Below, in pieces: positions 54,916 through 63,878 of a DNA stretch of 64,000 bases. Source of the stretch: Microbispora rosea (lineage in GTDB: Bacteria > Actinomycetota > Actinomycetes > Streptosporangiales > Streptosporangiaceae); the NCBI RefSeq assembly GCF_900156315.1, contig NZ_FTNI01000020.1, forward strand, positions 62,001 through 126,000, given 5' to 3'. The position numbers and the translations under genes are program-made. Under the pieces are notes generated by a model. The model saw nothing but the letters and a program-made list of their open reading frames with translations. It was not told where the DNA came from and ran no database searches. How positions within the stretch are numbered: position 1 is the stretch's first letter; every line of letters begins with the position of its first letter.

Positions 54916-55308
54916 ATGGGCGTTCTGGTCGACTACTTCACCGCCGACTCCGAGCGATCCGCCCGGCGTGCCCTGTCCGCCGGACCGGGGGCGGCCGGCC
55001 TGCCGTACGTGGACTGCAAGGGATGGCTCGACGAGCTCGACACGCTGGTCGCCGAGCTCAGCGGGCGCGACCTCAGCGAGTTCGGCGACACCCGGACGAT
55101 CGCGGGGGACGACGAGGGGCCTGCCCTGGAGCGCATGGCGTCCGACACCGTCGAGGCGCTCGCCGCCGTGGACGACGCTCGGCTGCGCGAGTACGCCGAG
55201 GAGGAACTGCTCGACGAGTTCGAGGTCGAGCGCGTCACGGAGCTGCGCGATCTGGCCCGCACCGCCGTACGGCTCAACCAGGAGATGTATCTGTGGATGA
55301 GCCTGTGA
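54916..55308 (+). CDS. Hypothetical acidic protein
   Basis: The 130-residue acidic, helical protein (MGVLVDYFTADSERSARRAL; YVDCKGWLDELDTLVAELSG) has no motif I recognise. ATG 54916 is preceded by TAAGGT (54903-54908), which reads either as a -10 box of a leaderless gene or as part of an AAGGTGA Shine-Dalgarno. It overlaps the convergent pentapeptide-like gene by 35 bp. Confidence 0.75.
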   Translation: MGVLVDYFTADSERSARRALSAGPGAAGLPYVDCKGWLDELDTLVAELSGRDLSEFGDTRTIAGDDEGPALERMASDTVEALAAVDDARLREYAEEELLDEFEVERVTELRDLARTAVRLNQEMYLWMSL

Positions 55309-56137
55309 GCGCCTCGAACAGCTCCTGACGGAGGGCGGGCGGCAGTCTGCGGCCCATGTCCAGAGAGCTCACCACCGCGTGGTCGTCGTTGTGCTCCATG
55401 GCGTTGCCGGCGAGGAACTCCAGGCTGAAGCGGGCCTCCTTCCGGTGTTTCGGGTCCGGCCACGCCTCCACGAGCGGCAGCACCGCCCGCACCCGCGCGC
55501 TCACGCGGTCGAGGAGCGCGTAGCCGGGCGGGCCGGGCCAGCGCTGCGCGTGCAGGTCGATGTGCCTGAAGGCGACGTCCTCCAGCTCGGCGGCGGTGAA
55601 GTCGTTGCCGCTGAACGCGTTGCGCTCCCTGCCCAGCGCGGCCTGCTCATCGGTGGGGCGCCCCCAGAAGTTGATCTCGCGGAGCCGCCCGGAGAAGACG
55701 CAGCCGACGAACTCGGCCTCCGTCGTGAACGTCTGCCGCCGCAGCCGGGACCGGTCGAACACGCACCTCTCGAACCGCACGTTGCCGAACGAGGTGAGCG
55801 GCGCGAAGCGCGTACGCCGGAACACGCAGTCGCGGAAGACCGACTGCGGCCAGCTGATGCGGTTCCACACCCCTCCGGCGGCGGTGGCGCCCATCGACAG
55901 ATGCTCGAAGGCCGCGCCGGAGAAGTCGCATCCCTCGAACTCGCCCGCATGAGAGCTGAAGTCGGCGAACCCCGTTCCGGAGAAGTCCACGTTGACCAGC
56001 CGCGCCCGGTCGAAGATCACGCTCCGCACTCCGGGCGGCAGCTCGAACCGCTGGTCGCGCAGCTCGCCGCGGGCGACCCAGTCTCGCCGCCACTCCTCCC
56101 GGCTCGGCCGCAGGCTGAACCGCTCGGACCTGCTCAC
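55274..56137 (-). CDS. Pentapeptide-repeat-like protein
   Basis: The 287-residue protein from GTG 56137 has irregular five-residue periodicity (FDRARLVNVDFSGTGFADF, FEGCDFSGAAFEHL, FRDCVFRRTRF, FERCVFDRSRL), as in right-handed quadrilateral beta-helices. The C-terminal ~90 residues are helical (HRKEARFSLEFLAGNAMEH). Function unknown; such proteins sometimes mimic DNA or act as adaptors. No clear Shine-Dalgarno. Confidence 0.8.
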   Translation of the reverse strand: MSRSERFSLRPSREEWRRDWVARGELRDQRFELPPGVRSVIFDRARLVNVDFSGTGFADFSSHAGEFEGCDFSGAAFEHLSMGATAAGGVWNRISWPQSVFRDCVFRRTRFAPLTSFGNVRFERCVFDRSRLRRQTFTTEAEFVGCVFSGRLREINFWGRPTDEQAALGRERNAFSGNDFTAAELEDVAFRHIDLHAQRWPGPPGYALLDRVSARVRAVLPLVEAWPDPKHRKEARFSLEFLAGNAMEHNDDHAVVSSLDMGRRLPPALRQELFEALTGSSTDTSPG

Positions 56138-56263
56138 GCGGCCCGCCCGCTCAGGCCATGGCCCGGGGAGAGGGGAATCACGATCATGCGCTCCGAAAGT
56201 ACGAGATCATGCATGAGCGGAGTCTCGCAGCCCGCCCCGACAAAGCTAAGCGAGCGACCCCTC

Positions 56264-56734
56264 ATGAGCGCCATCTACGACCAGGCCGACGGCGAGCGGA
56301 TCGCCGTGGCCGACAGCGGTGATTCCGTGAGCATCATCAACCGCTCCGGGAGGATCGTCGTCGCGAAGAAGGACGTGCGCAGGCTCGCCGAGCGGGTCCT
56401 CGCCGCGGCGGGCCGGATGGCCGTCGTCCTGTTCCCGCCGGCCCTGCGGAAGGACACGCTGTCGGTCTCCGGCCCGTCCGGGCGGTGGAAGGTCCGCGTC
56501 TCACCGAAGAACGGCGCTCGCGTCCTCGTCGAGGTCGATCCGCAGGGTCTCGGGCCGGCCGAGGCCTACGAGCTCGCCGCCGCCGTCGCGGTGGCCGGGC
56601 GCCACATCGGCGACGCGGAACAGGCAGACCTGAGCCTGACCGCGAGGATCCGCGACGTGATCGACACCTACCAGGGCCTCGACCCGGAGAAGATCGCGGC
56701 CGCCATCGTCGCCGAGGTCCTCGACGGAGCCTGA
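56264..56734 (+). CDS. Hypothetical protein
   Basis: The 156-residue protein (MSAIYDQADGERIAVADSGD; later VLFPPALRKDTLSVSG and DVIDTYQGLDPEKIAAAIVAEVL) has good actinobacterial codon use but no motif I recognise. An in-frame ATG at 56213 would add 17 residues. Neither start has a convincing Shine-Dalgarno. Confidence 0.65.
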   Translation: MSAIYDQADGERIAVADSGDSVSIINRSGRIVVAKKDVRRLAERVLAAAGRMAVVLFPPALRKDTLSVSGPSGRWKVRVSPKNGARVLVEVDPQGLGPAEAYELAAAVAVAGRHIGDAEQADLSLTARIRDVIDTYQGLDPEKIAAAIVAEVLDGA

Positions 56735-56914
56735 CACCCCGTCCGCCGCCTCCCGGTGCGCCTGATCGTGCCGCACCCCCTGAATCCCCGCGCGCCCGCC
56801 TGATCGTGCCGCGCCCGCCGCCGTCCGCCGCGTCTCCACGGGCACCTGCGGCCCGCACAGGCGCCCGATGACGCGGGGAAAAGCCGTTGCCCCGCGCGAC
56901 GGAGCCCGCGGAGG

Positions 56915-58033
56915 ATGCCGGTCATGGAAGACGGGCACGTGCGCGGGCTGGAGCTGTCGCGGCGGTTCTACCTGGAGGCGGTGGCACCGCTGCTGGCGCG
57001 GCGCTTCGGCGGCCTCACGCACACGGCGGCGCTCCTCGGTGCGGGCTCGGAGGTGCTCGGGTACGACACCGAGCGATCCACCGACCACGACTGGGGCCCC
57101 CGGCTGCAGCTGTTCCTGAGCCCCGAGAACGCCGGCGAGCACGGCGAGGCCGTGGACGCCGTGCTCGCCGGGAGTCTGCCGCCGCGATTTCTCGGCTATC
57201 CCACGAACTTCGGTGCGACGGGGGCCGGCGGCACCCGGCACATGGAGACGACGGACGGGCCGCTCCGCCACGGAGTCGTGGTGGCCGATCTGACCGCATG
57301 GCTCACCGGGCACCTCGGGTTCGACCCGATCGCGGGCGTCGGCCTGTCCGACTGGCTGGCGACGCCCACCCAGACGCTCGCGGAGATCACGGCGGGAGAG
57401 GTCTTCCACGACGGCCTGGGGCTGCTCCTGCCGGTCCGGCGGCGCCTCGCCTGGTATCCCGGCGACGTCTGGCGCTACGTCCTGGCCTGCCAGTGGCGGC
57501 GGATATGCCAGGAGGAGGCGTTCGTGGGCCGCGCCGGCGAGGTCGGTGACGAACTGGGCTCGGCCGTCACCTGCGCCCGTCTGGTGCGGGACCTCATCCG
57601 GCTCGCCCTGCTCATGCACCGCCGCTACCCGCCGTACGGAAAGTGGCTGGGCAGCGCCTTCGCCGCCCTGCCGTGCGGCCCGGCTCTGGCGCCGGTGCTC
57701 AGGGCGGCCGTGTCGGCCACCGGATGGCGGGAGCGCGAGAGCCACCTCGCCACCGCCTACGAGGCCCTCGCGGCCCTGCACAACGACCTCGGCCTCACCG
57801 CGCCCGTCGATCCGCGCACCCGGCCCTACCACAGCCGCCCCTTCCGGGTGCTGCACGCCGAGCGCTTCACCGAGGCGCTGTTGGAGACCATCGCCGATCC
57901 GGAGGTGCGGCGGCTGCCTCTCACCGGCGCCGTGGACCAGTACGTCGACAGCACCGACATGCTGGGCGACCGCTCCCGGGTGCGGCGCGTCGCCGGCGCG
58001 GCGCGGCCTTGGAGCGTGTTTGAGAAGGGTTGA
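56915..58033 (+). CDS. DUF4037-family protein, 3' end replaced by transposon DNA
   Basis: The 372-residue protein has the nucleotidyltransferase-like start LGAGSEVLGYDTERSTDHDWGPR, then LSDWLATPTQTLAEITAGEVF and a helical C-terminus (YPPYGKWLGSAFAAL), all typical of DUF4037. The last six residues (SVFEKG) and the stop codon are encoded by the inverted repeat of the adjoining element (from 58012), so the native C-terminus has been lost, probably by only a few residues. ATG 56915 or 56924. Confidence 0.82.
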   Translation: MPVMEDGHVRGLELSRRFYLEAVAPLLARRFGGLTHTAALLGAGSEVLGYDTERSTDHDWGPRLQLFLSPENAGEHGEAVDAVLAGSLPPRFLGYPTNFGATGAGGTRHMETTDGPLRHGVVVADLTAWLTGHLGFDPIAGVGLSDWLATPTQTLAEITAGEVFHDGLGLLLPVRRRLAWYPGDVWRYVLACQWRRICQEEAFVGRAGEVGDELGSAVTCARLVRDLIRLALLMHRRYPPYGKWLGSAFAALPCGPALAPVLRAAVSATGWRERESHLATAYEALAALHNDLGLTAPVDPRTRPYHSRPFRVLHAERFTEALLETIADPEVRRLPLTGAVDQYVDSTDMLGDRSRVRRVAGAARPWSVFEKG

Positions 58034-58088
58034 CAACGGCGTGCGCGTCTCGCCGCCGTGACCGCCGTTGTGTCGTGATCATGGTTGG

Positions 58089-58930
58089 GTGCCCCGCGAA
58101 CGCCGCTACACCTCCGATCTGACCGACGCCCAATGGGCGCTGATCGAGCCGCTTCTCCCTGCCCCGAACGCTGGCGGGCGGCCGGAGAAGCACTCGCGCC
58201 GCGACATCGTGGACGCCATCTTGTACGTGGTCCGCACCGGGTGCGCCTGCGGCAGTTGCCCTTCGACTTCCCGCCCTGGCAGACGGTCTACTGGTACTTC
58301 GTCCGCTGGGAGAAAGCCAAGGTCACCGAGGGGATCCTCGCGATCCTGCGGCGACGCGTCCGCATGGCCCAGGGGCGGGAGGAGGAGCCGTCGGCGGGGA
58401 TTATTGACTCCCAGAGCGTCCAGGGCGCCGACACGGTCGGCCGCGAGTCGCGGGGATACGACGCGGGTAAGAAGATCAACGGGCGCAAGCGGTTCATCGT
58501 CACCGACACCCTCGGCCTGCTGCTGGTCGTGTGCGTGATGGCCGCCTCGGTCCAAGACCGCGACGGAGCCAAGACCATCCTGCTGAGCGCGTACCTGGTC
58601 ACCCCGATCCGGTTGGTGTTCGCCGACGCCGGCTTCGCTGGAGCCCTGGTCGAGTGGAGTCAGCGGATCCTGCGCACCACGCTGCACATCGTGCGCAAGG
58701 CCCCTGGTCAGGTCGGGTTCGCCGTAATCGCCCGCCGCTGGGTCGTGGAACGCTCGCTGGCCTGGCTGACCAGCCACCGCCGTCTGGCCCGCGACTACGA
58801 ACGCCACCCCGCTACCTCGGAGGCCATGATCCGATGGGCGGCGATCTCTGGAATGGCCCGGCGTCTCACTCGTGGGCACGCCGCCACACGTCAGCAGGCT
58901 CGGGCGCTCATCGGTCGACCTGAGCAGTGA
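58089..58930 (+). pseudogene. IS5-family transposase with a single-base frameshift
   Basis: The N-terminus (VPRERRYTSDLTDAQWALIEPLL) runs in one frame to VVRTGCA near 58247 and continues in the next frame with QLPFDFPPWQTVYWYF. The conserved TGCAWRQLP would be restored by one extra G, so a base has been lost. The DDE residues are present: Asp in IIDSQS, Asp in VFADAGFAG, Glu in RRWVVERSLAWL. The shift lies in a conserved motif with no slippery run, so this is a mutation rather than programmed frameshifting. Confidence 0.8.
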
Positions 58931-58936
58931 GTCCGG

Positions 58937-58978
58937 GCAGGGCCATGCGCGGCGTCAAACGCCGCGATCGTGCCCTGC
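58937..58978. terminator. Two-part hairpin between the transposase and GNAT genes
   Basis: Outer arms GCAGGGC (58937-58943) and GCCCTGC (58972-58978) enclose a perfect inner stem CGCGGCGT/ACGCCGCG (58948-58955 with 58959-58966) on a CAA loop. The GNAT stop codon lies in that loop. Serves convergent genes. Confidence 0.7.
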
Positions 58979-59470
58979 GCGTGAACTCGGCTCCAGGTGC
59001 CGTTCGTACCGAAGCCCTGGGCGGCCGTCCAACACCGTCTCGCCGACGGGGACGAACCCCGTGCGGGCGAGCACGGCTCGCGAACCGGCGTTGTCCAATG
59101 TCGTCGCCGCCCGCAGGGTGGTCAGGCCGTACTCGGTCGCGGACAGGGCGCAGACCTGATGAACCGCGCGTGTGGCCAGGCCACGTCCGGCGGCAGACTC
59201 CGCGATCCGGTACCCCAGCTCGGCCGAGCCGTCCGCCACATCGATCAGGTTTACGCGCCCCACCACCCTGCCGCGATCGTCCACGAGCACATGGAAGTAG
59301 CACACCCCGGCCGCCTGTTCTGCGAGCAGGGCGGCGAGCCGATCATCGAATCGGGCGAAATAGTCGTCGCCGCGGTCGGGAACCGACGCAGCGAAATAGG
59401 CCCGGTTCTCCTTCTCGAACACGAGCAGAGCAGGAACGTGGTCGAGGCGGAGACACTGGAGCTCGGGCAT
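58955..59470 (-). CDS. GNAT-family N-acetyltransferase
   Basis: The 171-residue RimJ/RimL-type GNAT has VVGRVNLIDVADGSAELGYRI and the acetyl-CoA loop ESAAGRGLATRAVHQVC, then NAGSRAVLARTGF. ATG 59470 is preceded by TATCCT (59482-59477, minus strand) with 6 nt between and no Shine-Dalgarno, so it is probably leaderless. It is enclosed by the 108-bp inverted repeats and may be transposon cargo. Acceptor unknown; ribosomal protein or antibiotic acetylation are both possible. Confidence 0.88.
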   Translation of the reverse strand: MPELQCLRLDHVPALLVFEKENRAYFAASVPDRGDDYFARFDDRLAALLAEQAAGVCYFHVLVDDRGRVVGRVNLIDVADGSAELGYRIAESAAGRGLATRAVHQVCALSATEYGLTTLRAATTLDNAGSRAVLARTGFVPVGETVLDGRPGLRYERHLEPSSRAGHDRGV

Positions 59471-59689
59471 CGGACAAGGATATATCCCGCTCGGCGGCCC
59501 GGGTGGGGAGCGCAGGACGCCACAAGCCCTTCGTCACGACGTAAGGCCCGCCGCGCGCTCGGTGGCGGAAACGCATCGGATCGGAGGGGTAGCGGCGTTC
59601 GCGGGGCACCCAACCATGATCGCGACACAACGGCGGCGACGGCGGCGAGATGCACACGCCGTTGTCAGCCCTTCTCAAACATGCTCTTA

Positions 59690-60824
59690 GAGGGCGTTTT
59701 GCTCCGAAAGATGGCGAAAGATGTCATTTCTCCGAGGTCTCTACGCGGCCAGCGTTGAGGCCTCAGAACAGACGTGCGTCCTGTGGTCCAGATGAGGCGC
59801 ACTCGAGTGCCCTTATAGGCACGTTCTTCTGTTTGATTCCGAGATGCCCACGTATGCGCATTGCGGCACGTGACCGCCGCGGCCCAATTGCCTGGCCTGG
59901 CCTCCGCGTATCTGGGCACAGCCCCCGTGCAGCGCTACGCCACGGTCATGACCGAACAGCGACCGTACCCCAGCGACCTGTCCGACGCTCGCTGGAAGCT
60001 CGTCGAGCCCGTGCTGACCGCCTGGCGCACCGAACGCAAAGGCAGGGCCCTGGACATCGGGCGCCCTCCCGAGCACGACCTGCGGGCCATCCTCAACGCC
60101 ATCCTCTACGTCGACCGCACCGGCATCCCCTGGCGCTACCTGCCTCACGACTACCCGCCGTGGGCCACCGTGTACGGCTACTTCGCGCATTGGCAGAAGG
60201 ATGGCGTATTCGAGCAGCTCAGCGGCCTGCTGCGACGATTACTCCGCACGGCCGAAGGCCGAGATCCCGAGCCAACGGCCTGCGTGATCGACTCCCAGAG
60301 CGTCAAGACCTCGGCCAACGTCCCCGCCACCACCCAGGGCATCGACGCGGGCAAGAAGATCGTCGGCCGCAAGCGCAGCATCGTCACCGACACCCTCGGC
60401 CTGCTGCTCGCAGTACTGGTCACCGCCGCCAGCGTGTCCGACGGCGCCGCCGGCCGCCAACTGCTCACCCAGGTCGCCGCAAACCACCCCACGATCACCA
60501 AGACCTGGGCCGACAGCGCCTACAGAACCACCGTCATCGAACACAGCGCCACCCTGGGAATCGATGTTGAAGTCGTCCGCAAAGACCCCGCCACCAGGGG
60601 ATTCACCCCGCTACCCCGCCGCTGGACCGTGGAACGCACCCTCGGCTGGCTGATGCTCCACCGCCGCCTGGCCCGCGACTACGAAGCCCTGCCCGCCCGT
60701 TCCGAAGCCATGATCCACCTCGCCATGATCGACCTCATGGCCCGCCGACTCACCGGCGAATCCACCCCCACCTGGCGGGGCGCATAATCCGAAGCAAACG
60801 GAACCTATGGGAACAAACACCCTC
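59690..60824 (+). mobile_element. IS5-family insertion sequence, apparently intact
   Basis: Imperfect terminal inverted repeats: GAGGGCGTTTTGCTCC (59690-59705) on the left and GGAACAAACACCCTC (60810-60824) on the right, reverse complement GAGGGTGTTTGTTCC. About 1,135 bp with one transposase. The left end abuts the outer end of the 108-bp repeat, so one element probably inserted next to the other. No clear target duplication. Confidence 0.7.
59948..60787 (+). CDS. IS5-family transposase
   Basis: The 279-residue protein begins MTEQRPYPSDLSDARWKLVEPVL, with catalytic residues in CVIDSQSVKT (Asp), WADSAYRTT (Asp) and RRWTVERTLGWL (Glu). The N-terminal DUF4096-like domain and C-terminal DDE domain are both complete. 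A longer frame starts at 59861, but the family start is here. Confidence 0.93.
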   Translation: MTEQRPYPSDLSDARWKLVEPVLTAWRTERKGRALDIGRPPEHDLRAILNAILYVDRTGIPWRYLPHDYPPWATVYGYFAHWQKDGVFEQLSGLLRRLLRTAEGRDPEPTACVIDSQSVKTSANVPATTQGIDAGKKIVGRKRSIVTDTLGLLLAVLVTAASVSDGAAGRQLLTQVAANHPTITKTWADSAYRTTVIEHSATLGIDVEVVRKDPATRGFTPLPRRWTVERTLGWLMLHRRLARDYEALPARSEAMIHLAMIDLMARRLTGESTPTWRGA

Positions 60825-60931
60825 AGAGACCGCACCGGGACCTCAGAGGCCGGGACTCAGAGACCGGGTCCTCAGAGACCGTGCCGGCGCCCTGGAGACC
60901 GGGCCGGGGTCAGAGACTGGGCCGGGTGGAG
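60821..60931. repeat. Degenerate tandem repeat at the 3' end of the GH20 gene
   Basis: About six variants of a unit like CTCAGAGACCGGG, spaced 14-20 bp, run from the right end of the IS into the GH20 gene. The last copy supplies the GH20 stop codon and its last residues. Confidence 0.65.
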
Positions 60932-62550
60932 TCGGCCGACAGGCTGAGCTCGTGCAGGTGGCGCATCACGTCGTGCACGGCGACGGCGCCGGGGCGGTGG
61001 CGACGCCATCCGGTGCCGCCCCGCTGCCAGGGCCGGGGGCCGGACAGCGGGCGATACTCCACGCCGAACGCGTCCAGCCGCGCCAGATGGGCCTCGACGC
61101 GGCGGAAGAAGTCCTCGGGCCCGGCCGGGCCGCCGGTCCACGCCACCTCGGCCGCCGCGCAGCCCCGGGGCCAGGCGCGATAGTCGAGCGTCCGGCCGTC
61201 CGGGATGCGCTCGCTCCAGAGCTGGAACTGGACGCCGATTACCCGGGCGCGCTCCTCCTCCGGCCACTCGGACGGCGCGGGCGCGAAGGCCGCCACGTCG
61301 GCCACGGTGATCGCGTCTCCCAGCCCGGCCGGCTCCTCGGGCGAGGCGGCCTCGGCATAGTCGAAGTACATCGGGAAGACCGGCGTCGCCACCACGTCGT
61401 GGCCCGCCGCCGCGGCCCGGCGGGCCACGTGCTCGCCGCGCCAGGGCATCACGACCGTGTCCGGCCTCAGCCTGCCGCTGACGAACGCCTCGTCCCACAC
61501 CACCGTGCGGCTGCCGCGTTCCGCCAGCGCGTCCGCGAGCCGCCGCAGGAACCACGCGTGCAGGTCACCCGTGCTCTCCAGGCCCAGCGAGGCCTGGTAC
61601 GCCGAGATCTCGGCCGACGCCGCCCAGTCGTCGAGCACGCACTCGTCGCCGCCGATGTGGAAGTAGGGCACGTCGCCCAAGGCGTCGGCGATCTCGGCGA
61701 ACACGGCGGTCAGGAAGTCGACGGTCGCCGGAAGCGGCGACAGGATCGCCGGCGAGATGCCCCACCGGTCCAGCACCTCGTAGCGCTGCCCCGGCCGGGA
61801 CGCCAGCGCGGGATAGGCGGCCAGCACGGCGGAGGCGTGCCCCGGCACGTCGATCTCCGGCACGACGGTCACCGCCCGCGCCCGGGCGTACGCGGCGATC
61901 TCCGTCAGGTCGGCGAGCGTGTAGTGGCCGCCGTGCGGGACGCCGTCGAAGGCGAGTGCCTCACCCCTGTGGCTGGTGATCGTCCGCGGGCGGTGCGAGC
62001 CCACCTCGTGCAGCAGCGGGAACGCTCTGCTCTCCACCCGCCAGCCCTGGTCGTCCGCCAGGTGGAGATGCAGCCGGTTCAGCTTGTGCAGCGCCATGAG
62101 GTCGATCATCCGCAGCACCTCCCGCTTCGGCAGGAAGCTGCGGGCCACGTCGAGGTGCGCGCCGCGCCAGGAGAACTCCGGCGCGTCCTCCACCCGTCCG
62201 CAGGGAACCGTCCAGGACGTCCCGGGCACGAGGGCCGACCGGAACGCCTCGGACGGCAGGAGTTGCCGCAGCGTCTGCGCGGCGTAGAAGGCGCCCGCCC
62301 GGTCTCCCGCGGCGATGCGCACACCGTCGCCCGCGATCGTCAGCGCGTACGCCTCCGGCCCGAGCCGGGGGTCCTCCTCCACCCGCACGGCCGCTGTCGC
62401 GGCGTCGCCGGGCCTGAGGTCGAGCACGGCGAGCGCGAGACGTACGGCGTCGGTGAGCGGGGCCGGGCCCGACATGGCGGAGCCGGACGCGATCTCAGCC
62501 GACCCCGGGCCCGTCTCGGCGAGCCTCGGCAGGGGGAGGAGATGCTTCAT
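60910..62550 (-). CDS. Beta-N-acetylhexosaminidase (GH20)
   Basis: The 546-residue protein has a GH20b-type N-terminal domain (AYALTIAGDGVRIAAGDRAGAF, split by family), then the TIM barrel: RGAHLDVARSF, NRLHLHLADDQGWRVE, VPEIDVPGHA, and the catalytic Asp-Glu in FHIGGDE. No signal peptide is visible, so it may act on imported chitobiose or muropeptide fragments. ATG 62550 follows GGCGGA; longer frames lack family residues. Its 3' end lies in a degenerate repeat. Confidence 0.93.
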   Translation of the reverse strand: MKHLLPLPRLAETGPGSAEIASGSAMSGPAPLTDAVRLALAVLDLRPGDAATAAVRVEEDPRLGPEAYALTIAGDGVRIAAGDRAGAFYAAQTLRQLLPSEAFRSALVPGTSWTVPCGRVEDAPEFSWRGAHLDVARSFLPKREVLRMIDLMALHKLNRLHLHLADDQGWRVESRAFPLLHEVGSHRPRTITSHRGEALAFDGVPHGGHYTLADLTEIAAYARARAVTVVPEIDVPGHASAVLAAYPALASRPGQRYEVLDRWGISPAILSPLPATVDFLTAVFAEIADALGDVPYFHIGGDECVLDDWAASAEISAYQASLGLESTGDLHAWFLRRLADALAERGSRTVVWDEAFVSGRLRPDTVVMPWRGEHVARRAAAAGHDVVATPVFPMYFDYAEAASPEEPAGLGDAITVADVAAFAPAPSEWPEEERARVIGVQFQLWSERIPDGRTLDYRAWPRGCAAAEVAWTGGPAGPEDFFRRVEAHLARLDAFGVEYRPLSGPRPWQRGGTGWRRHRPGAVAVHDVMRHLHELSLSADSTRPSL

Positions 62551-62657
62551 TCCGCCGATGATGCCAAACCCCTCCGACGGTTCCGCCACTCGGTCCACAG
62601 CCCGCTGAGAGCCGTATGAGAGCCGTCTGAAAGCCGCTGAGAGCCGCGGAGGCGCGG

Positions 62658-63545
62658 TCAGCGGGCGGAGGTGAGGTAGTTCTCCAGGCCCTTCGCCAGC
62701 GACCGCGCCATCTTCGCCCGGAACGCGGAGTCCTTGAACCTGGCGGCGTCCTTCGCGTTGCGCATGTTGCCGCACTCGATGAAGATCTTCGGCACCGTCG
62801 ACAGGTTGAGCCCGCCGAGGTCGCTGCGGTAGTTCAGCGCCTGCTTGCCGATGTAGTTCGAGTACGGCAGGCCGGTGCCGTCGTGGAAGGCGTCCCGCAC
62901 GTCCGTGCCGAGCCGCGCCGAGTCCTTGACCACCCGGTCGACCGGACCGCCGATCTTCTTCGGCATGATGACGTGGAACCCGCGGAGGTTCGCTCCCGCG
63001 CCGTCGCCGTGGATGGAGATCGCCGCGTCCGCCTTGGCCTTGTTCCCGACGGCGGCCCGCTGGTTGATGCAGGGCCCCCACGCGGTACTCATCGTCCGGG
63101 TGAGCTTGACCGTGGCCCCCTGGGCCCGCAGCAGCTTGGCGAGCCTGTTGGACACGTCCCAGGTGAAGGCCGCCTCGGTATAGCCGTCGTTCGTCGACGT
63201 GCCGGTCGTGTCGCAGGCCTTCTTCTGGTTGGAGATGTCGACCAGCTGGTTGATCTCCCTGGTGTGGCGGAAGTTGCCGCCGTTGTGGCCCGGGTCGATC
63301 ACCACGACCTTCCCGGCCAGCGGCCGCGCCTCCGTCTCGGAGGCGGCCGCCGTACGCGTGGTCGGGGCGGCCGTCCCGGCGGAGGCCGTGTCCGCCGCCT
63401 GGTCCTGGGTCGCGGCCGGCCGGCCGTGCCGGGACGAGGCGGCGGGAGCCGAGGCCCCCGTGCCGGAGACCTCAGCGCCGCCGCAGGCGACGGCTCCGAC
63501 CCCGCACAGGGCCAGGGCTGCGGCGGCGAGTGGTCGTCTGATCAC
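62658..63545 (-). CDS. N-acetylmuramoyl-L-alanine amidase (Amidase_3), exported
   Basis: The 295-residue protein from GTG 63545 (AAGGGA 8 nt upstream) has a signal sequence with a possible lipobox (GAVAC), a Thr/Ala-rich linker to ~75, then Amidase_3: VVVIDPGHNGG (Zn His), REINQLVD (Zn Glu), AAISIHGDGA (Zn His) and IFIECGNMRN (catalytic Glu). It cleaves the muramic acid-L-Ala bond of peptidoglycan in cell separation or wall turnover. Confidence 0.94.
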   Translation of the reverse strand: MIRRPLAAAALALCGVGAVACGGAEVSGTGASAPAASSRHGRPAATQDQAADTASAGTAAPTTRTAAASETEARPLAGKVVVIDPGHNGGNFRHTREINQLVDISNQKKACDTTGTSTNDGYTEAAFTWDVSNRLAKLLRAQGATVKLTRTMSTAWGPCINQRAAVGNKAKADAAISIHGDGAGANLRGFHVIMPKKIGGPVDRVVKDSARLGTDVRDAFHDGTGLPYSNYIGKQALNYRSDLGGLNLSTVPKIFIECGNMRNAKDAARFKDSAFRAKMARSLAKGLENYLTSAR

Positions 63546-63611
63546 GGTCGAAGTCCCTTCCCGGAGGTGTGGTCTCCCCAACCTAACCGGGGCGGAGTCG
63601 TGATCAGACCG

Positions 63612-63878
63612 TTATGCCGGAAACCTGGCCGCCCACGCCGGCTCGGGGACCTCCTGCCGATGCAGGAGAGCGGCCAGCTCACGGGCGTCCTCGGCGTCGA
63701 GGCCCAGCACCACGCGCGGCCGTCCCCAGGGGTGGTCGATCGAGTGGGCGACATAGCTCGCCACCGACTCGGCGATGTCCTCGCTGCCGAGCCCCCGGCT
63801 CTCCCTCCAGTGCGCCCAGGCCCGCTCCAGTTCGCCGGCGGCCCGCTGAGCGCAGGAGACCAATTCAGGATCACGCAT
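63612..63878 (-). CDS. Small conserved hypothetical protein
   Basis: The 88-residue helical soluble protein (MRDPELVSCAQRAAGELERA; SEDIAESVASYVAHSIDHPW; VVLGLDAEDARELAALL) has a good GGGGGG Shine-Dalgarno 4 nt before ATG 63878. Function unknown. Confidence 0.72.
   Translation of the reverse strand: MRDPELVSCAQRAAGELERAWAHWRESRGLGSEDIAESVASYVAHSIDHPWGRPRVVLGLDAEDARELAALLHRQEVPEPAWAARFPA

Larger units (their letters stand above)
58012..59686. mobile_element. 1.7-kb unit bounded by 108-bp inverted repeats carrying an IS5-type transposase and a GNAT gene
   Basis: 58012-58119 and the reverse complement of 59579-59686 align over 108 bp with about 8 mismatches and no gaps. Each starts GAGC(G/A)TGTTTGAGAAGGG and includes the transposase N-terminus (PRERRY). 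Inside lie a frameshifted transposase and an acetyltransferase gene. Either the right copy is the remnant of a second IS in inverted orientation, or the pair forms a composite unit with cargo. No right-hand IS terminus is seen directly after the transposase stop. Target duplications were not identified. Confidence 0.75.

Noticed and set aside
58240..58255. Programmed frameshift in the IS5-type transposase
   Set aside because: There is no slippery run and a conserved Trp-Arg codon pair is damaged, so a simple one-base loss is more likely.
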